Positions 44,674-56,704 of a stretch of 64,000 nt of DNA are shown in pieces. The position numbers were made by a program, and so were the translations under genes. Source of the DNA: Heterobasidion occidentale (taxonomy: Eukaryota > Basidiomycota > Agaricomycetes > Russulales > Bondarzewiaceae); the NCBI GenBank assembly GCA_039111635.1, contig JBCAQO010000002.1:3100001-3164000 (forward strand). Reading direction: 5' to 3'. Under the pieces are notes generated by a model. That model had not been told where the DNA came from and did not search any database. It saw nothing but the letters and a program-made list of their open reading frames with translations. Each line of letters starts with the position of its first letter. Position 1 is the first letter of the stretch.

Positions 44674-47476
44674 ATGGGCGCCTCGACCCGCAGCGAGCTC
44701 TCGAGCCCCAATGACCACGAGCACGACGTCGAAAAGGCGACCATGACCGCGAGCCTCGCACACACCACGACCGCGACCGCGACCGCCAAGGTCCCCGTCC
44801 TCTCCGCCGACGCGGTGGACACCGCCGCGGCCCTCACCGCCGGCTCCGACCCCGACACCGCGCTCGCCCCAGATGCCGCCGCGCGCCTTCGGTGCGTGCT
44901 TGCCTGCTGTCTTCGATCCCCCCCGATCCGTGCCCTGCGAGCCTTCTCTTCCATCCTCCCTGCCCGCCGCGCCGGGCGTTCGTGGCGCCGATACTGACTT
45001 ATTCGTCTTGGCGTCGGTTTTGGCAGGCGGAAGATCGACTGGCATTTGATGCCTTTGATGTGCCGTGCGTAGCTCCACTCGCTTCCGCCCACCTCTCCTT
45101 CCCTTCCCTTCTTCCCTCGTCAAACATGCCCACCCTGATGTCCCCATAACCCCGCCGATCCCGCAGTGCTCTACATGTACGTCGCGCGCCGTCTTCTCTA
45201 TCTCCATCCGACCCGCTCACGTCTGCGCCAGGATGGTCTTCGCGGACAAGACGACGCTCGGCCAGAGTGCCATCCTTGGTATCTAGTACGTCCCGCCGAT
45301 CGCGCTTCCATGCCGCATTCGGCGCAGAGACTGACACGCCGCCGTTCTGTTTCGCAGCCAGGGCGCACACCTGACGCAGAACCAGTTCAACTGGCTCGGG
45401 ACCGTCTTCTACCTCTCCTTCCTCGTGTTCCAGTACCCGCAGAACCTCGCGCTGCAGTACCTGCCCGTCGGCAAATGGATGAGGTGCGCGCGTCTCGCGT
45501 CTCGCGTCTCTTGCGCGCGCAGCGGCCGGCAGCTCTGACGGACGTACTTTTCGGGGAACCCGCGCAGCGCGAACATCTTCGTGTGGGCCGTCGCGCTGCT
45601 GTGCCACGCGGCGTGCAAGTCGTTCGGCGCGCTGTTTGCGGTGCGGTTCATCATGGGCGCGTGCGAGGGCGCGATCACGCCCGGGTTCATGCTGGTAACA
45701 GCGATGTTCTACACGCGCGCGGAGCAGACGCGCAGGGTCGGATATTGGTGTGCGTGGCTGTCCTTTGTTCGTGCGCGCTGTGTATGTGTGTGCTGAGGGC
45801 GTGCGCGCAGTCCTGATGAATGGGTTCGCGGTGATCGTGCTCGGGTTCGTCGCGTTTGGCGTGCTGCACACGCACACGGGGCGCTTCATGCCCTGGCAAT
45901 GGTGCGCCGCTCTCTCGCCGCTTTAGCTCATGCATCGTGACGACCGACACCTTGTTTTTACGCGCGCAGGTTGATGATCGTGACGGGGCTCATCACCCTC
46001 GCGACGTCCGTCCTGTTCTGGCTCTTCTTCCCAGACTCGCCCACGACCGCGCGCTTCCTGACGGCCGAGGAGCGCGTGTGGGCGGTGCGGCGCATCCGGG
46101 TGAACCAGGCGGGCGTGGAGAATAAGCACTTCAAGCACGAGCAGTGCGTGCAATTCCTTTTCCTCGTTCTCGCCGCGTGTGTGTGCGCTGTGCACGCAGT
46201 CTGACCGTGACGTCTGTGTTGTATCCCCCTGGGTCTGTGCCTCGGTCCTGTTTGTGTGCGGATTTGCTGCATTCGTCGCTGCGTCGTTATCTGTGTCGCG
46301 CGGCTGCCGGTGACGCTCGCTGCGGCTGGAAATGGGAACGCGGGTGCCAGGTTCGTCGAGACCCTGCAGGACCCCAAGACGTGGCTGTTCGCAGTGTTCG
46401 CGGCGCTGTCGAACATCCTCAACTCGGTGCGTCCGTGCTTGTCGCGTGTGGGGCTTCGTGGCAGGATTCTCACCACGCACCTCCTCGCACGCCTGCTCCC
46501 TCATTCCACATTCGGTCGCGTTTCGATTCTGCTGGATGGACCGACTCGACACGAACCGCCGCGGATCGGCGCTACGGACGCTTGAACGCCACGACGGGAC
46601 GTGCAGCTGACGAACCAGCGGCAGCTGATCGTGAGCCAGTTTGGGTTCACCCCGATCCAGACGACGCTGATCGGGTGCGTCGACGGTGTCGTTGAGAGTG
46701 CGTCCACGTCCCTCGTCCCTTCCGTCTGGGCCTGCGGCTGACCCCCGACACCGACAGTCGTCGCCATCTGGCTCGGCGTCACGCTCGCTACGTCCCGGCC
46801 CAACGCCCGCGCGTACTCCGCCGTGGCCATGTTCGTGCCCTCCATCCTCGGCTCCATCCTCGTCATCACCCTCCCGGCACACAAAAAAGTCGGCCTCCTC
46901 TTCTCCTACTGGCTCTCCAGTTGCGTCCCATTCCACTATAGTGTGGCCAGTGCCCGCGCTCACCGCACCGCCCGCAGTCTTTGGCATCGTCCCTTTGCCC
47001 TCATGCTCGGCTGGGTCTCCTCGGTCACCGCCGGCCACACAAAACGTGCGTCCCTCCTTTGTGTTTTCTCCGCCCGCCCGCCCATGACCGTCTGTGACGC
47101 GCGCTGCTCCCCCGCAGGCACGACCACCAACGCGACCGTCCTCGTCGGCTACGCCCTCGGCAACGCCGTCGGGCCCTTCATGTGGAAAAAGCGCTACCAG
47201 CCGCGCAACCGCGTCCCCTGGGCCGTCATCGCCGCCTGCTCCCTCGCCTCCGCCGCCCTCCTCCTCCTCGCGCGCGCGGTCCTTGCACGCGAGAACCGCA
47301 CCCGCGAGCGCGAGCGCGCCGCGCGCCGTGCGGGCGGCGACGAGGACGGCGACGGGTTCGACGAGGTGTACGTCGCGCAGGCGGACGCGGACGGGAAGAT
47401 CGTCGAGCGCCGCGTCGACAGGGCGTTTTTGGACCTCACGGATAGGCAGAATCGGGAGTTCCGATACGTGCTCTAG
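44674..47476 (+). CDS. MFS transporter, allantoate permease (Dal5/anion:cation symporter) type
   Basis: A plasma-membrane proton-coupled transporter by family; the substrate is not determined. A polar Thr/Ala-rich N terminus (MGASTRSELSSPNDHEHD) leads into RKIDWHLMPLMC, the family start of helix 1. Then come MVFADKTTLGQSAILGI, QFNWLGTVFYLSFLVFQYPQNLALQYLPVGKWMS, NIFVWAVALLCHAACKSFGALFAVRFIMGACEGAITPGFMLVTAMFYTRAEQTRRVGYW, FLMNGFAVIVLGFVAFGVLHTH and LMIVTGLITLATSVLFWLFFPDSP. The second half includes FVETLQDPKTWLFAVFAALSNILNS, FGFTPIQTTLIGCVDGVVE, and ATVLVGYALGNAVGPFMWKKRYQPRNRVPW. About twelve membrane segments are visible, split by at least ten introns. The C terminus is long, charged and Arg/Glu/Asp-rich. 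The gene is very GC-rich, like neighbouring CLP1. Stop TAG is at 47474-47476. Confidence 0.85.
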
Positions 47477-47907
47477 GCTCTGGGTCTGCGGTCGGGCTCT
47501 CCGCACGCACCCCCTTTTTTGTTCTTTGTTGCAGCAGCAGCAGTTTGTCTACGACCCCTGCGATGCGACGCGACGATGCCTCGACGGGGCGAGTTCTTGT
47601 CGTCCTGTACCCGTTCCCGTTACCCCGTTCGCGATACATTGTGTACCCAGTACATACAGACAGCGCGTACCCGTACATGCCTATTTATCAATACTGATAA
47701 GTACTGTATACCTCCTACCCGCGCAAGCAAGCAAATACACGAGCGATTTCACACTGTCGGGCGCGAGCCGTCCTCCCCTCTCTCTCGCGCGCGCGGCACG
47801 CCGTCGACGGCCTCGAGGGCGCTCACATTCGCACGCGTCTGCTCACTATGTAGGAAGCAAACACCGTCTTGAGCGAGCGGCGCGTGCCTTCCCTGCGCCG
47901 CGCCGCG
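47477..47907. other. convergent intergenic region, MFS / CTF18
   Basis: Both flanking genes end here, so it should hold two terminators. No gene is seen. Confidence 0.4.
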
Positions 47908-50900
47908 CTACAGGAAGGACGCCACCTTGACGGGCTTGCGCACGGCGGCAGAGTTGCCCTCTCTGAACTTGTACGATACCCTGCACGTCGCCGCCGCCGC
48001 CGCCACCTCCACTGCCGCCTCCACTGCCACCTCCACTGCCACCGTCGTCGTCTCCGTGCTCGTGCCCGTGCTCGCGCTCGCGCTCGTGTCTGCTCCAGGG
48101 TCGCCAGCAGAGCTGGGCGCGCCGCGGGTCTTGAACTTGATGGCGCCGCGGCGGGAGGACGACGGTGCCTTTTTGCCGGTCGCCGCGATCGGGCGGCCGA
48201 AGAAGTCGACGGGAGGCTTGTGGGGGGAGCAAACAGGCGTCAGCGGGCATGGAGTGAGGGGTGTGTGGAGTGAGGGGTGTGTGGAGTGAGGGGTGTGTGG
48301 AGTGCAGGGTGTATAGAGTCGGCGGTCTGTGGATGCGCACCTTGTCTGCGATGTCGATCGAGGCGGCGGCGACAGCGGCGGAGACTTTGGCGCGCTTGCG
48401 CGGCCGCGCGCCGTCCTCGGTGGGGAGCGTGCTGCGCGAGAGCAGCGCCCCTTCTGTTTCGCCTTCGCCGGGCCCGTCGTCTTCTGCGTCCTCGATCACG
48501 TTCCTGGTGGTGGAGGAAGAGGAGGAGAGTCAGCGTGCGTGTTTGAGAGAAAGAGAGCGAGCAGGGGAGCGGCGCACCCCGAGCGCGAGCCGAAGAAGCT
48601 CTGCTTGCTTGGGCCTTGTTGCGCTCCGCGGACTCGGCTTGCCGCGCGATGAGCTGCGCGTCGATCTGTAAGGGCCGGGCGAGGCGAAGTCAGCGTGGCA
48701 CCAGCAGGGTGAGGACGGAAGAAAGGGGGTGGGGGGTCGACGCACCTCAGCTGCGACGAGATGGCGCACGGCGTACCGAGAGGCGGCGATGTCCATCGCG
48801 CGCTTGCCGTCGTAAGTGACGAACACGTCGACCGGCCTGCTCCACGGGACAAGGCGGATCAGGGCGAGTTCACAAGGTGTGAAGTACAGCGGCGCCGGAG
48901 AACCGTTCGACGCATCGGAGTGCCCGTTTAGTCAGTGGTTGTGCGGTGTGCGGGTATGGAGGTAGAGGGGAGGGAAGCAGATAAAGAGACGCACGGGTCG
49001 AGCCGGTACACGAGCTGCCCGTCCTCGGCCTTCTCCTGCACAAAGCGCAGCTCGAGCGAGACCATGATGCCCACGAGGCGCGCGAGGACGGCTTTCTCCT
49101 CCGGCCGGATGACCTGGCTGTTCACCTGCAGGGGCGGTCAGCGGGGCGCGCGAGCTAGCGGCAGGCGATGGAGGGACTGACGGGGCGGAGAGGCGGGGCG
49201 ATGATGCGGTTGATGTACGGCGCAAACTCGAGGTGCAGGACGTCCCCGCTTACGAGGTGCCGGTGGTGGCCGGCGCGGTGCCCATTGCCCGCACGCACCG
49301 CGAGCGCGAGCGCGCGGCCGATTTCCTCGTTCGCGCGCGTGCGCATGTGGTTCTGCGGCGCAACTCTGTCAATAATTTCCGGGTGTGGATGGGGGGACAG
49401 CGGTGACTGACCTCCCAATCCGCCTTGGGTCGCTCGACGCGTGCGCCGCCGCGCTCTTGGAAGAGCGGGTGGAACGCGACGAGCGTGTACGCGAGGTAGG
49501 GCAAGAGGGCGTACTCGCGCTCGGCGCGCATCGAGCCCGAGAGCATGTCGTACGCGACGAGCCACTCCTCTGCCTTGATGTACCGCGCGAACGTCGCGTC
49601 GTGCCGGTGCAAGCTCGCGTAGTGCTCGAAGCAGCCTGCAAACACGCCAGCAGCAGGGTCAGCCCGCCGGTCGAGATGCGGTGTGTGGGGGCAGACGCCT
49701 ACCTAGGGCGACGCGGTCGAGGGTACCGCTGCCCTCGAGCTCGCGACAGATCCGATCGACGTATTTGTTTCCTTCCTCCTCGTTGACGCCCAGCTCCTTG
49801 ACGCGCCTCTTGCTCATGGGCAGGAAGAGGCTGTTCAGGGCGTTGGTGAGCGATGAGTCGGCCTCCTTCATCCCCTTCGTCGCCGTGCGGATCAGCGGCT
49901 CCGTGACGTCCTGATTTCGCGCTTTGATGAACTATACGAGACGAGGTCAGCGCGGCCCTCCCTGGGCATCTCGGACGCCAAAAGCCTCACCTGGAGAGTG
50001 TTCAGGCATCCACGCAGGTCGCCCATAGCGACGCCGACCAAGGTCGACAGCGCACGGGAGTCTGCTTTCAAGTCTTCTCTCTCGCAGATGTCGCGTAGGC
50101 GCCTGACGACGTGCACATCGGCTGGCCGTGTGAAGCGGACGATGCGCGCGAGCGGACGAAGCTTCGCTAGAGACGACGCATAGAGGTCATTGCATATGCA
50201 GATAATGGGGCGCAGGAGCGGCCGGTTTCCCTTGGGATCTTTCTTCTTTCCTCTGCCTGGAATGAACCGTGAGGAGATGCGCGGTTAAAAAAATTCTCGG
50301 GATACGGACGTTCTTGATGAGGTCTTTCCATCGCGAGCTGTGTGAGCTTGTATATGAAACCAGCGGCCTGCCATGATTGTCAATGCGAGTTCCTTCCAAG
50401 GGCAAAAACTAGAATTCACATTATCCCCTCCCCCCGTCGCACCGTCGATCTCGTCTATCACGATCAAGTTGGGCTTGGCGCTTCCTACGGAGAAACCAGC
50501 TTCTGCAGCAGGGCGTATCCGGTCGTCCACAACTTGTCCAGAGCGAGCATCGCTGTGGGCCGCGCATGCTTCAGCTAGCCCGAACGTAGGCGTATCATCT
50601 GATTGACACACCTAGCATTGATCTCAAAGACGTTGTAGCCGGCATGTTTGGCGACTATATGCGCCAGCGTTGTCTTTCCGAGACCAGGTGGACCGGACAA
50701 CAATAATATCTGATTGTAGGGTGTAAAATCATCGTCGTCCAACAAAGCAGCAGGTCAAAAGCTTTGCCCACCTTCTCTCGTGGGCGATGAAATGGGTCTG
50801 GAGGAAGATTAGTTTCCTCCTCGTCCCGCGATCTCTTCTTGTTCTTGCGCACGCCGAACACGCACGGGTCCCATTCTTTCACCCACGCCATGACTTCGCG

Positions 50901-51997
50901 GTGCAAGCGCTCGTCTCCTAGCAATTCCGTGAAGCGCTTGGGGCGGTAGCGGTCGACCCAGAGGGTATCTTTTGGCTTTGCAGTTGACGTGCTGGCATCG
51001 TTCAGACCGGCTGCCTGCACTAGCTCCCTGGGCTAGGCGTTGAGTCGAGCATGCAAGTATCGGATGATGCATGATAGCCTACTGTTCAGATATCTTGCTA
51101 GCAGTCTTTAGAGAAAGCTCGTCCATGAGGCGGTGTATAGGCACGTCTAAGAGGTTGGTCATGCGCTGGCCCGAGAGATTTATCTGAAAGGAGTGGTGAG
51201 CTGTGGTGAGTGTGTAACGGACACAGTGCGTGATTGAGAGGCGTACAGAGAAGTGATCCTGCTTCCGTGTTTTCTTCTTGAGAAAGATAGCTTTTCCGTC
51301 ATGTGTGGTACAGCGCAAAGAAGTGCGAGGGAGGAGAACGGGTTCACCGAAGGGAGCATGGCTGGGCCCTGCGGTCGGTCTTCGGTATGGAAGGAGGATA
51401 TCGGCGATGTCAGGAAGGCTGTCGTCTTCTGGTATGGTATGTATTATGCGCCAGGGTGGGAAAAGAGGATATTCGGACGCACCTTGAGAGAGTGGAGGCA
51501 GTGTATCCTGCGAGCGCGATTCAACTGAATACGCGAGAACGCCAAAATCACGACAAGCACTTTGTCTACCGAAAGCTAACCACTCACCGAACGTCCTCGC
51601 GCTTGGCATCTGCAACAGCCCATTCGGTCGCATCGGAGACGTTATCGCATCATTCGCTTGTTTTCCAGACGAGATGAAATCATCGTCTCCAACCAATACC
51701 GGAGGCTGTGAGACTCGTTCACCTGCATTGGTCGCCAACAGTGTGCCCAACAACCCATTCGGTCGCATCGGAGCTAGGAAGACATGTGAGCGATTATGGC
51801 GCTGCCACAGATGGTGGAGGCGTACCATGGTTTGGTGAAATACCCTTGGGCGCAGGTTGACCTAAGAGGCCGTTTGGTATGAAGTTGAGTGTACTGTCTT
51901 GCGGTGTGCGGGCGATAGGGAAGGTGGTCTGCTCCGTAGGGGTCTTTGAGACAGATAATAGACCATTAGGTCGAAAGAAGTCCATGTTGGCGTCCAT
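47908..51997 (-). CDS. CTF18: CTF18, large subunit of the Ctf18-RFC clamp loader
   Basis: An AAA+ protein that with Rfc2-5, Dcc1 and Ctf8 loads or unloads PCNA and supports sister chromatid cohesion. Start is ATG 51997 ([15 protein letters not shown]). The N-terminal part carries four PNGLL repeats. The clamp-loader core follows: [37 protein letters not shown], Walker [33 protein letters not shown] (about 50620-50710), Walker [17 protein letters not shown] (about 50430), [39 protein letters not shown] and [14 protein letters not shown]. After a long C-terminal collar ([57 protein letters not shown]) the protein ends FGRPI ... [21 protein letters not shown]. That terminal motif is typical of Ctf18 and binds Dcc1/Ctf8. 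At least nine introns are present; one contains a minisatellite (48240-48315). Confidence 0.9.
48240..48315 (+). repeat. minisatellite in a CTF18 intron
   Basis: The 17-bp unit GGAGTGAGGGGTGTGTG is repeated about three and a half times, the last copies diverged (GGAGTGCAGGGTGTATA). It lies within the intron between the exons encoding ...IADK and ..PPVDFFGRP. Confidence 0.7.
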
Positions 51998-52464
51998 CTA
52001 GGTGCCTTGTGACAAGGTTGAGGCAGCCTTGGGCTTGCAACGCGCAGCGATTGGGGTTGGCGAGAGAGCAGGGAGGGTTAAACGCGTGTTGATTCACGCG
52101 TCGTGACGCGTCAGTGGCAAAAGTGATCGTGAAAAGCAAAACAAATTCAGACGACGCCAGCAGGATTCGAACCTACGCGGGCAAAGCCCAACAGATTTCT
52201 AATCTGTCGCCGTAACCACTTGGCTATGGCGCCTTGTATATGCCTTTCTCCTTTAAGTAAATATACTTTGTAACGTCTAGTCTGATACACTTGGCACTAG
52301 CGACGAACGTGCCACCAATGTGCCGCCAATGTGCCACCTCTCGCGTTTTGCATGCGTCGAGCTGCGTGGTTGCGATGATTGGCAGTCTTCCATTGGCAAC
52401 ATCACTATATATATCAACTTCACATAGCTGCTATGGGTACTTGTAATTTTCCAACGAGACCCTC
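51998..52464. other. divergent intergenic region CTF18 / acid phosphatase, with tRNA
   Basis: Apart from the tRNA gene it holds two start-proximal regions. A TATA-like word (CACTATATATATCAAC, about 52405) lies about 60 bp before the acid phosphatase ATG. Confidence 0.5.
52152..52233 (-). tRNA. tRNA-Ser (anticodon AGA)
   Basis: An 82-nt minus-strand tRNA. The acceptor stem GGCGCCA pairs with TGGCGTC (one G-U pair) and the discriminator is G, as usual for tRNA-Ser. The D arm is TAGCCAAGTGGTTACGGCG, the anticodon stem ACAGA/TCTGT with loop TTAGAAA (anticodon AGA), a long variable arm TGGGCTTTGCCC typical of class II tRNAs, and the T arm GTAGGTTCGAATCCTGC carries the B box. There is no intron. 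A TTTT run 3' of the gene (minus strand, about 52133) is a likely Pol III terminator. Confidence 0.95.
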
Positions 52465-54290
52465 ATGCGTGCCGACGCACCTCTCGACCCGGAATTCGCG
52501 CGTCTGCGCAGGTCTGGGAAGATCAGCAGGCAAATCACTCTCTTGAAGCACACCACAGCTCTCCTGCTCGTCGCGCTCGGTTTAATAGGCACTTTTGGCG
52601 GTCACTATGCATCTTCGACGGTGACGAGGATTTTTGGCGATAGTGTCTCTTTGCGTCCTCGAAGCACCTCTCCGCATCATGCTCCGACTGCTGGAGCAGG
52701 CCTCAAGGCCCCTCCGGTTGATTTGCCAGAGAAGCTACAGAAGGCGTGGGCGATGTACTCACCGTACTTTTCATCTGGAGAGTATGTCGATCCACCTGCC
52801 GGATGTGTAGTATCACAGGTGAGCAAACCTACTTTTTGGTTACGACAATCATGATATGTATAACATATTCCTTTGACCAGGTTAACTTGGTAAGCACGTC
52901 TGCCCTCTCTTATAATGAGAGAAATACGAACGTCCAGGCAGATTCAACGGCACGGTGCACGCTTTCCAACGAAGGGTTCTGGAACGAAAATCGCGAGCGC
53001 TGTGGCCAAGTTGTCAGCAGTCAAAGAGTACAACAACGAGAAACTTGACTTTTTGGACAACTTCACGTATACGTTGGGAAAGGATGACTTGATTCCTTTT
53101 GGAGCTGCCCAGTCAGTACTTATCCCGAACGTCCTTCGAAATGAGCATGTGTTGAACTGCTAAATGAACTAGATCATTCGACGCAGGCGGTGTCGAGTAC
53201 CATAGATATTCGGGACTCGTTAGCGAGAACAGCGTACCATTCGTGAGAGCAGCGAGTTCTCAGCGTGTTGTAGATACAGCGACCAACTGGACGGCAGGTC
53301 AGTTGACGAACTGCGTCATATATTCTACCTCATCTTATATTGGATCCAGGCTTCGCAAACGCTAGCATGCGAAAAATTGTCCCCAAGCTGGATCTCATAA
53401 TATCCGAAGAGGTATACTTTCTTTGTTATCATCTCCTGTGAATGTTTTCAATGTTCATCATGTGGCCCTCAGGGAAATGTGACTTTGGACGACAACATGT
53501 GCCCAAATGCCGGCGATAGCGACGTTCAAACGGATGAATGGCTGGCCATCTTCGCGCCGTCTATCACAAAACGTCTGAATGGATGGGCCCTGGTGCAAAC
53601 CTCACGGACATGGATGCGTATAGCCTCATATCATTATGCCCCTTCCATACGTTGTACGCAGGAAGCCCGAGCCCCTTCTGCGACCTGTTCACGCTCTCCG
53701 AATTCGAGCAGTTTGCATATAGTGGCGATTTGTCCAAATACTACGGCACTGGGTAAGGTCTACGCCGTCACTATTCATTCTGTCTTCTAATATATTTATT
53801 TAAGGTATGGTCAGAAACTAGGCCCGTTCAAGGCGTTGGATACATCAATGAGCTCCTCGCACGCCTTACGAACAAGCCTGTCCAAGATAACACTCAGACT
53901 AATCGGACGCTCGACTCATCGCCTACTACATTCCCTCTCAATCGAACTTTCTACGCTGACTTCTCACACGACAACGAGATGATCGCCATATACTCCGCTC
54001 TAGGACTTTTCCATCAAAGCAAACCTCTCGACCCGACGAATCCTGACCCTCAACGAACTTGGATCACCTGGAAATTGGTTTCTTTCAGCGCTCGGATGGT
54101 CGTTGAGAGAGTCCAATGTGGTCAGGATGCATCGCCCTTTGTCAGGATCTTCGTGAATGACGCTCTTCAGCCGTTGGAGTTTTGTGACGGAGCCACAGAG
54201 ACTGGGCTGTGCGCTCTCGACCAGTTCGTGGCGAGTCAGGGGTATGCGATCAACGACGGCGAAGGAGATTGGGAAAAGTGTCTTGCTTGA
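52465..54290 (+). CDS. histidine acid phosphatase / phytase family protein
   Basis: Hydrolyses phosphomonoesters at acid pH. The catalytic signature RHGARFPT is seen near 52945-52970 and the proton-donor motif SHDNEM (HD) near 53965, as required in this family. The N terminus (MRADAPLDPEFARLRRSGKISRQ) is followed by a hydrophobic helix LLKHTTALLLVALGLIGTFGG, which looks more like a type II membrane anchor than a plain signal peptide. Further blocks are YQRLVDT-like ASSQRVVDTATNWTAGF, LDDNMCPNAGD, DMDAYSLISLCPFHTLY, SPFCDLFTLSEFEQFAYSGDLSKYYGTGYG, and C-terminal VRIFVNDALQPLEFC with paired cysteines. Several potential N-glycosylation sites (NVT, NRT) occur. About eight short introns. Stop TGA is at 54288-54290. 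The substrate (phytate or other) is not decided by the sequence. Confidence 0.88.
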
Positions 54291-54470
54291 ACTATATTAT
54301 ACGAACCATATATTATTCTCGTATACGCCTTCATTTCCATACATTTAAGATTAAACAATCTAGAAGTTGGAAGTATGAAATCACGTGGCTCGTAGCCGCT
54401 TTGCTTCCGTGAGGGTGGGTGAGGGCTCGCAACGTTGTAGAACATTTCATTTCATCCCTCGCACGTCGAT

Positions 54471-56349
54471 ATGTCCATCGTCAGCGGAATACTCGACTAT
54501 GTTGAGTCTGTCGAAAACTATGTCTACGCGTCTGTCTCAGATGTGTCCGCGGAAATGCCTATGATCAAGGAAGCTCTTCATCGTCTCTGGGTTGACGTTT
54601 CAAGGTTCGGGCCCACACTTCCAGACCTTCACATCCCAGGATTGGGCGACTTTGAAGTACCTCCCCCGCCTCCTCCACCTCCTCCACCAAAATCCTTGCT
54701 GGAGAAATCTGCGGATTGGATCTCTGATCATCCGTGGAAGGCTTCCATTGGCGTTGGGATTGTGGGCGTTGGGTTGCTAGTCGGGTACAATAGTGTTCGT
54801 TCAAGAGCGAATGCACGGTTGCGGAAGAAGGGAACCTCTTCTTCCGAGAGAAGACAAGTCATAGGTATGTCTCTGCTGAGGCGTTTCACCCACCACATGC
54901 TTATTAGATACTATTCAGTGGTGTTGGGAGGAGATACACCCTTGGCTTCGCCTTTGATTCATGACTTAGAACAGAAAGGTTATATCGTTATCGTCAGTGT
55001 TGCTACTCCAGAAGCGGGCGATGAGCTTGAGACCACCCATTCCAATGGATACGTCAAGGCTCTTGTACTTAACCCCACAGAGGTATGTGCGCCAGGATGA
55101 TTGATACAACGCGGCAAGCACATGTTGATCCTGACACAGCTCGGGACAATTCCTATCTTCCTTCGCTCCCTGGCATCCACACTCTCCCGACGATTTCCCA
55201 TCAACGCTCCTGGCGATCCGCATGCATCCCCAGCGACACTCCCCTATATACACTCCATTATCTCTCTCCTCACTCTCCCATCTGCTTCGGCTCTCCCTCC
55301 AGCCCCGCTCGAACATCTCCACCTACGCAACGAATATCTCCCCTACTTCACCGCAACACATCTGGCTCCACTGCAAGTAATTCAAGCGCTCTTACCTATG
55401 CTCCGGACTGCGCCTTCGCGCGCGCGCGATGCGGCTGCAAATGGTGCTAGCCAGCGGAGCATCGTGGTTTGCATTCCGGCAGCCGAGGCTCGCGTAGGCC
55501 TACCGTTTGCTGCTGCCCACGCGATGAGCGCTGCTGCTACGTTGCGCGGAGCCGAAGTGCTGCGCCGGGAAATCCATATTGCAGCTTTGACTAGCGCGTC
55601 AGACTCAATGAGCGATATCAGAGTTGTTGTCGTTGATGTTGGCTCTGTCGAGTCACCTCGTGCTGTCCGCCGGCTCCAGCTCACGTACGATATGCGCCGA
55701 GATATGGATGGCTGGACGGCTTCGGAGAAGTTGGCCTATGGTCCCGCTTACGAGTCGCTTCTGGAAGAGGGGCATCATTACAAAATGACGCGCCAGCCCA
55801 CCGATGTGTGTGTGTTTGTCGAAAGGATCGCGGATATCGTTGGTGGAAGCTATAGAGATCCTTTCACGATCTTTGGCTATGGTTTCGGCCTCAGACATGT
55901 TCTGCGCGCGATTCGCGGCGACCGGATCACTGTAGGCGCGGGCGGTGAGTAGACTACATGCGTTCATGTTCTGCGTGTCCTAGTTGATGAGTGTGTATAC
56001 AGCGTCCACCTACATGATGGCATCGTATCTTCCGACGTCGATCCTCGATGTTATCCTCAATCTTCCACACTTCCTGTTGTCTGTCAGGAACGCATTGCTT
56101 CCTGTTCCGCCACGCATCGCTCTACCTTTGGAGAAGGTTGTTCCTTTTCCCGTACCGGCCGCGGCTACTACTGCTCCTAGGGATGTTGCCGCCCCTGTAC
56201 ATGCGGAAAAGCAAGGGGCCGATAGCTCCGCAAATGTATCTGACCTAGATATATCGGAGACAGGGTCAGAGGTTGACGTCGAGAGCAACGCCGGGGAGGG
56301 CGTGGGCGACAGCTGGGTGAGCCTCAAGTCAAAGGAGTCGCATGTTTGA
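54471..56349 (+). CDS. DUF1776 family protein (SDR-like, membrane-linked)
   Basis: N terminus MSIVSGILDYVESVENYVYASVS is followed by a proline run (VPPPPPPPPPPKSLLEKS) and a membrane segment ASIGVGIVGVGLLVGYNSV. This is the usual layout of fungal DUF1776 proteins. The rest resembles a short-chain-dehydrogenase fold: VVLGGDTPLASPLIHDLEQKGYIVIVSVATPEA, YVKALVLNPTE, AAHAMSAAATLRGAEVLRREI, IRVVVVDVGSV. A glycine-rich nucleotide-binding loop is not clear. The C-terminal part (LPTSILDVILNLPHFLLSVRNALLPVP) is hydrophobic, followed by an acidic tail ending WVSLKSKESHV. The yeast relative is YNL181W (PBR1), a putative oxidoreductase. Introns near 54864, 55083 and 55947. Stop TGA is at 56347-56349. Confidence 0.75.
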
Positions 56350-56704
56350 GCGGTGAGGCTGTTGAGCCAATGTAGGTTCTTGATCGTGTTTATTTCGTCA
56401 CGCCAGTGCACACTCTGTAATGCGCTCGAAGGTCAGTGGTTCCATCCCAGTTTCTGATGTCCTTGTATGTATACATGTAATGTAGCCCAATGCACTGTAC
56501 TTTTGCTCATGTCGCTCTGCAGGGTTGTAGGGAAGCTTGGGTGTCTCAAACCTGGTTATGTGTTCGTGACTAGCGTGGCAAGGGAAGACAGGACTCTAAG
56601 ATCCAAGTGATCGGATCTTTCCATCTGCGTCAGCTTCAATCAGCCTCAAACCTCTGCCAAATCCTTAGTTAGTCTCTTCGAGAATTGTTATTAACTTCAA
56701 GGCG
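56350..56704. other. intergenic, DUF1776 to cyclic phosphodiesterase
   Basis: No gene or repeat is recognised. Confidence 0.4.

Noticed and set aside
44242..45207. 321-aa Gly/Arg-rich open frame, minus strand
   Set aside because: It is antisense to the first exons and 5' region of the MFS gene, low complexity and without any family motif. It reflects GC-rich composition.
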